In this document: piece after piece, positions 61,994 through 64,000 of the stretch
How the letters are laid out: every line of letters begins with the position of its first letter
How positions within the stretch are numbered: the stretch's first letter is position 1
Source of the DNA: Flavobacteriales bacterium UBA5040
GTDB lineage: Bacteria; Bacteroidota; Bacteroidia; Flavobacteriales; Weeksellaceae
Direction of reading: 5' to 3'
Length of the DNA: 64,000 nucleotides
Assembly (NCBI GenBank): GCA_002415135.1
Contig: DIBY01000001.1
Coordinates: 301,199 to 365,198, forward strand
The notes under the pieces: model-generated
Seen by the model: only the letters and a program-made list of their open reading frames with translations
Database searches by the model: none
Told to the model about the DNA's origin: nothing
Program-made: the position numbers and the translations under genes

Positions 61994-62034
61994 GGGTGTT
62001 TTCACCCGCGGGTTTGACCGAATACCTACTTTTG
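61994..62034 (+). promoter_or_regulatory. Promoter region of the NlpC/P60 lipoprotein gene
   Basis: A -7 box TACTTTTG (62027-62034) lies 51 bp before the ATG. Just upstream is a GC-rich island: a small hairpin GGGTG-TTTT-CACCC (61994-62007) that runs into the palindrome CCCGCGGG (62005-62012). In this AT-rich genome such an island is a possible operator or attenuator. Confidence 0.5.
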
Positions 62035-62085
62035 TATTGCTTTTTAAACCAAATATTACGTTTTAACACGGAGAATCATATATAT

Positions 62086-62778
62086 ATGAAGAAAAGAATT
62101 TTGTTTTATTGTACCGCTATGTTCGCTACATTTTCACTACAGTCATGTGTTACCAACTATGTAGTTTCAACACCTACAACTTACTCTACTGAATACAAAT
62201 CAAATGCCAAACTTGCATCTATAGACAATAAGAAACTTGCAGTTGCTAAACAACAGTTACTTAATAGTTTCAAAGATGAACAGGTAGTTGCTGCCAGAAG
62301 TTTAGAAACTATTGTTAAAAATGAGGAAATCTCGAAAGCGATTCGTTTCTCTAAAAAAATAGATGATATTTTAACGGAAGCAGAATCTTATTTAGGAACT
62401 CCTTATAGATATGGTGGAATGACCAGAAGAGGAATTGACTGTTCAGCATTTGTATTATCAGTATTCGGTGCCAGTGCCGGAATGAACTTACCAAGAGTAG
62501 CAGCTTCCCAGGCACAAGAAGGAGAGAAAGTAGAAAAAAGCGAGCTTCAAAAAGGAGACTTGGTTTTCTTTTCTCACAGTAGAGGTAGAATTTCTCACGT
62601 CGGAATCGTAGAAAGTGTCTCAGAAGAAGGATCAGTAAAATTCATACACGCAGCCACTTCAAGAGGCGTAATGATTTCTTCATTGAATGATTCCTATTGG
62701 GGACCTAAATTCAGATTTGCCAAAAGAGTATTATCACAAGAAGTCTTCAATGACAACTTAGCAAATAATTCAAATTAA
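62086..62778 (+). CDS. NlpC/P60-family (C40) cell-wall hydrolase lipoprotein
   Basis: Predicted peptidoglycan endopeptidase of 230 aa. A lipobox (LQSC, Cys21) makes it a lipoprotein. The C40 domain spans about 95-222, with the catalytic Cys119 in RRGIDCSAFV, His171 in GRISHVGIVE and the third polar residue His188 in FIHAATSRGV. The N-terminal 70 residues of the mature protein are polar with a short coiled coil. The start is the ATG at 62086; an upstream frame from 61996 overlaps the promoter island. A terminator follows. Confidence 0.92.
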   Translation: MKKRILFYCTAMFATFSLQSCVTNYVVSTPTTYSTEYKSNAKLASIDNKKLAVAKQQLLNSFKDEQVVAARSLETIVKNEEISKAIRFSKKIDDILTEAESYLGTPYRYGGMTRRGIDCSAFVLSVFGASAGMNLPRVAASQAQEGEKVEKSELQKGDLVFFSHSRGRISHVGIVESVSEEGSVKFIHAATSRGVMISSLNDSYWGPKFRFAKRVLSQEVFNDNLANNSN

Positions 62779-62796
62779 ATAATTGATATTTTAAAG

Positions 62797-62826
62797 AAAA
62801 AGCCACCTTTTAGGGTGGTTTTTTTG
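62797..62826 (+). terminator. Terminator of the NlpC/P60 gene
   Basis: Stem AAAGCCACC / GGTGGTTTT around a short TTTTAG loop, followed by a T run. Confidence 0.82.
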
Positions 62827-62885
62827 GGTCTAAAAATGAAGAGTTATTATTTGTAGAAGCATAACAGTTTTCGCTTCTTTCAAAA

Positions 62886-62977
62886 CCCGTCCTGCTCTTC
62901 GTTGCAATTCCTCATTTCGCCGCTCTCCGCTTCCGCGGATTGCGCCTCATTCCGGGATTTTCACTGCGATCAGGGCT
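62886..62977. repeat. Dispersed intergenic element, copy D (divergent)
   Basis: A GC-rich block in the 415-bp gap before the last gene. It starts CCCGTCCTGCTCTTCGTTGC, has the middle TTTCGCCGCTCTCCGCTTCC and ends TTTTCACTGCGATCAGGGCTA. The outer CCCG...AGGGCTA blocks resemble those of copies A and B, but the core is different. The remainder of this gap (62826-62885 and 62978-63167) is AT-rich without a gene. Confidence 0.5.
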
Positions 62978-63167
62978 AGAAGATCAACTGGTTTTTTTTC
63001 AGTAGGATTTTCGTATAAAAAATTGTTTTATGTTGGATAATGAACGTGTATTTCCTTATAGTTATATCTGCACATTTAGAATATTTTTAAATCTGTTTTT
63101 GAAATAAACCCTTGCCATCAAGCATTTTAGGTAAGAATATTATTTCCCAAAGATGCAGAAAGTTGCG

Positions 63168-63175
63168 TATATTTG
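63168..63175 (+). promoter_or_regulatory. -7 box before the last gene
   Basis: TATATTTG, a TAnnTTTG match 18 bp before the ATG at 63194. It overlaps the alternative TTG start at 63173, which is therefore rejected. Confidence 0.5.
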
Positions 63176-63193
63176 AGAGTTAGCCACAATTTT

Positions 63194-63961
63194 ATGAAGA
63201 CACTAACTACATTTTTAGGATTATTAATTAATATCATTGTATTTTCAAAATGTTCAAACATTGGAATTTCTGTATTTCCAAATAAAACTGAAATTAATAA
63301 AAATTCTATTTTTTTGATTGAAGGATTTGCTTCGAGTCAAAAAATTATCAATTCTCTCAATAAAGAATACAGAATATACCTGCAAAACGGAAATCAAAAA
63401 ATAACTCTAAATATTGTAAAAATCAATGTTGGGGATTTTCAACTTACTCAAGCGATTTTAAAACCAGAATATCCACTTGAAATTGGTAAAGAATACATTT
63501 TCAAAATTGATAATTTACCAAAATATGAAGTCGTAAATAAATTTAACAATTATAACTTTCAATCTAAACCAATTATTTATAAAGTAATTTCAAATGTTGA
63601 TATTGAAAAGCCTCTAATTGAAAAAATGCCTTATGAGATAAATAAATCTTACATCGAGTATGGATGTGGTCCAGAATCAAATGTAATTTTTTCGTTTATT
63701 GCAAGTGATTCGTCTGAAATAATTATAAAAACAATAGTTAAAAATTTAGCCACAAAAAAAATAACTACTTTTTATTTAATTCCAGATAATAACAAATTAA
63801 GAGTTGGTTACGATATGTGTTCAGGTGCATTTAAATATGACTCAAATATGGTTTACGAAGTTGATTTTGATTTTGTAGATTCTTCCGGTAATGTTACAAA
63901 ATGGAATAATAAAAAAATTAAATTTACAAAACCTACTAAGGAAAACAATCATGCGGAATAA
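63194..63961 (+). CDS. Secreted or lipoprotein of unknown function
   Basis: A 255-aa protein I do not recognise. It has a hydrophobic N-terminus (MKTLTTFLGLLINIIVF) followed by SKCSN; a lipoprotein cleavage site at Cys is possible but the lipobox (VFSKC) is weak. The mature part is strand-rich and very Lys/Asn/Ile-rich, and the codon usage looks more AT-rich than neighbours, which hints at recent acquisition. Two or three Ig-like domains are possible (for example PYEINKSYIEYGCGPESNVIF). No neighbours on the right to give context. Confidence 0.62.
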   Translation: MKTLTTFLGLLINIIVFSKCSNIGISVFPNKTEINKNSIFLIEGFASSQKIINSLNKEYRIYLQNGNQKITLNIVKINVGDFQLTQAILKPEYPLEIGKEYIFKIDNLPKYEVVNKFNNYNFQSKPIIYKVISNVDIEKPLIEKMPYEINKSYIEYGCGPESNVIFSFIASDSSEIIIKTIVKNLATKKITTFYLIPDNNKLRVGYDMCSGAFKYDSNMVYEVDFDFVDSSGNVTKWNNKKIKFTKPTKENNHAE

Positions 63962-63969
63962 AAAAAATG

Positions 63970-63988
63970 CGGCTAACAGAGGTAGCCG
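63970..63988. other. Small hairpin at the right window edge
   Basis: CGGCTA (63970-63975) and TAGCCG (63983-63988) form a perfect 6-bp stem directly behind the last gene, followed by TTGCACAACC. The pattern resembles the start of repeat sequences I have seen behind Bacteroidota genes, but it is cut by the window end. Confidence 0.35.
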
Positions 63989-64000
63989 TTGCACAACCCT

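Noticed and set aside
61996..62085. Longer N-terminus of the NlpC/P60 protein
   Set aside because: It overlaps the GC island and the -7 box, and would bury the lipoprotein signal peptide.

Overview
The window is a chromosomal segment from a low-GC member of the Bacteroidota, most likely a Flavobacteriia/Weeksellaceae bacterium close to Chryseobacterium or Kaistella. That placement is an inference from lineage-specific features: a MurF-alanine racemase fusion, a GLPGLI-family protein beside a TonB-receptor-like barrel, the type IX secretion/gliding lipoproteins SprE(PorW)-like and GldH, a type III glutamine synthetase, and many copies of the Bacteroidota -7 promoter box TAnnTTTG. No tRNA, rRNA, insertion sequence, prophage or CRISPR array was seen. 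Coding density is high and most genes are housekeeping.

Layout. 1-7.8 kb (+): murF-alr (5' end outside the window), a patatin-type phospholipase with a barrel, ybeY, mnmG and a methyltransferase. mnmG is bracketed by two perfect parS-type 16-mers. 8.2-10 kb: pgk on the minus strand, then a 610-bp AT-rich gap with DnaA-box-like motifs and inverted repeats. 10-16.6 kb (+): rpiB, rnr, a membrane protein, a LysE exporter, an LD-carboxypeptidase, yraN, a short-chain dehydrogenase and tsaB. 16.7-21.2 kb (-): sprE/porW-like, then a DUF2520 dehydrogenase, kdsC and maf run. 21.2-25.9 kb (+): an ECF sigma factor with two envelope genes, an orphan secreted protein and lepA. 26-34.4 kb: a lipoprotein, an M14 peptidase, a DoxX-like protein with no visible start codon, a JmjC-type cupin, a TonB-receptor-like barrel, DinB and GLPGLI. 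34.5-37.2 kb (+): feoA-feoB followed by two tandem Cys-tailed microproteins. 37.3-40.7 kb (+): glmM, a ParE-type toxin-antitoxin pair and a TPR protein. 40.8-47.9 kb (-): a polytopic membrane protein, selO, PBP1A, gldH and ricT. 48.3-54.7 kb (+): a FadL-type porin, an SGNH lipoprotein, prs, rplY, two small envelope proteins and tadA. 54.8-59.3 kb (-): coaX, an M1 peptidase and a protein with a nucleoside-phosphorylase-like C-terminus. 59.6-64 kb (+): glutamine synthetase III, an NlpC/P60 lipoprotein and an orphan secreted protein.

Themes. Several genes build or remodel the envelope: MurF-Alr, GlmM, PBP1A, LD-carboxypeptidase, NlpC/P60, KdsC, FadL and patatin. Others serve tRNA or ribosome quality (mnmG, tsaB, tadA, ybeY, lepA, rplY), ferrous iron uptake (feoAB plus microproteins), or type IX secretion and gliding (sprE-like, gldH).

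I did not find a convincing large undescribed system. The observations most worth a second look are the parS pair with a nearby candidate origin region, the dispersed intergenic element with at least four members here, the tandem Cys-tailed microproteins behind feoB, the start-less DoxX gene, the phosphorylase-like protein, and an orphan minus-strand terminator near 61.9 kb.
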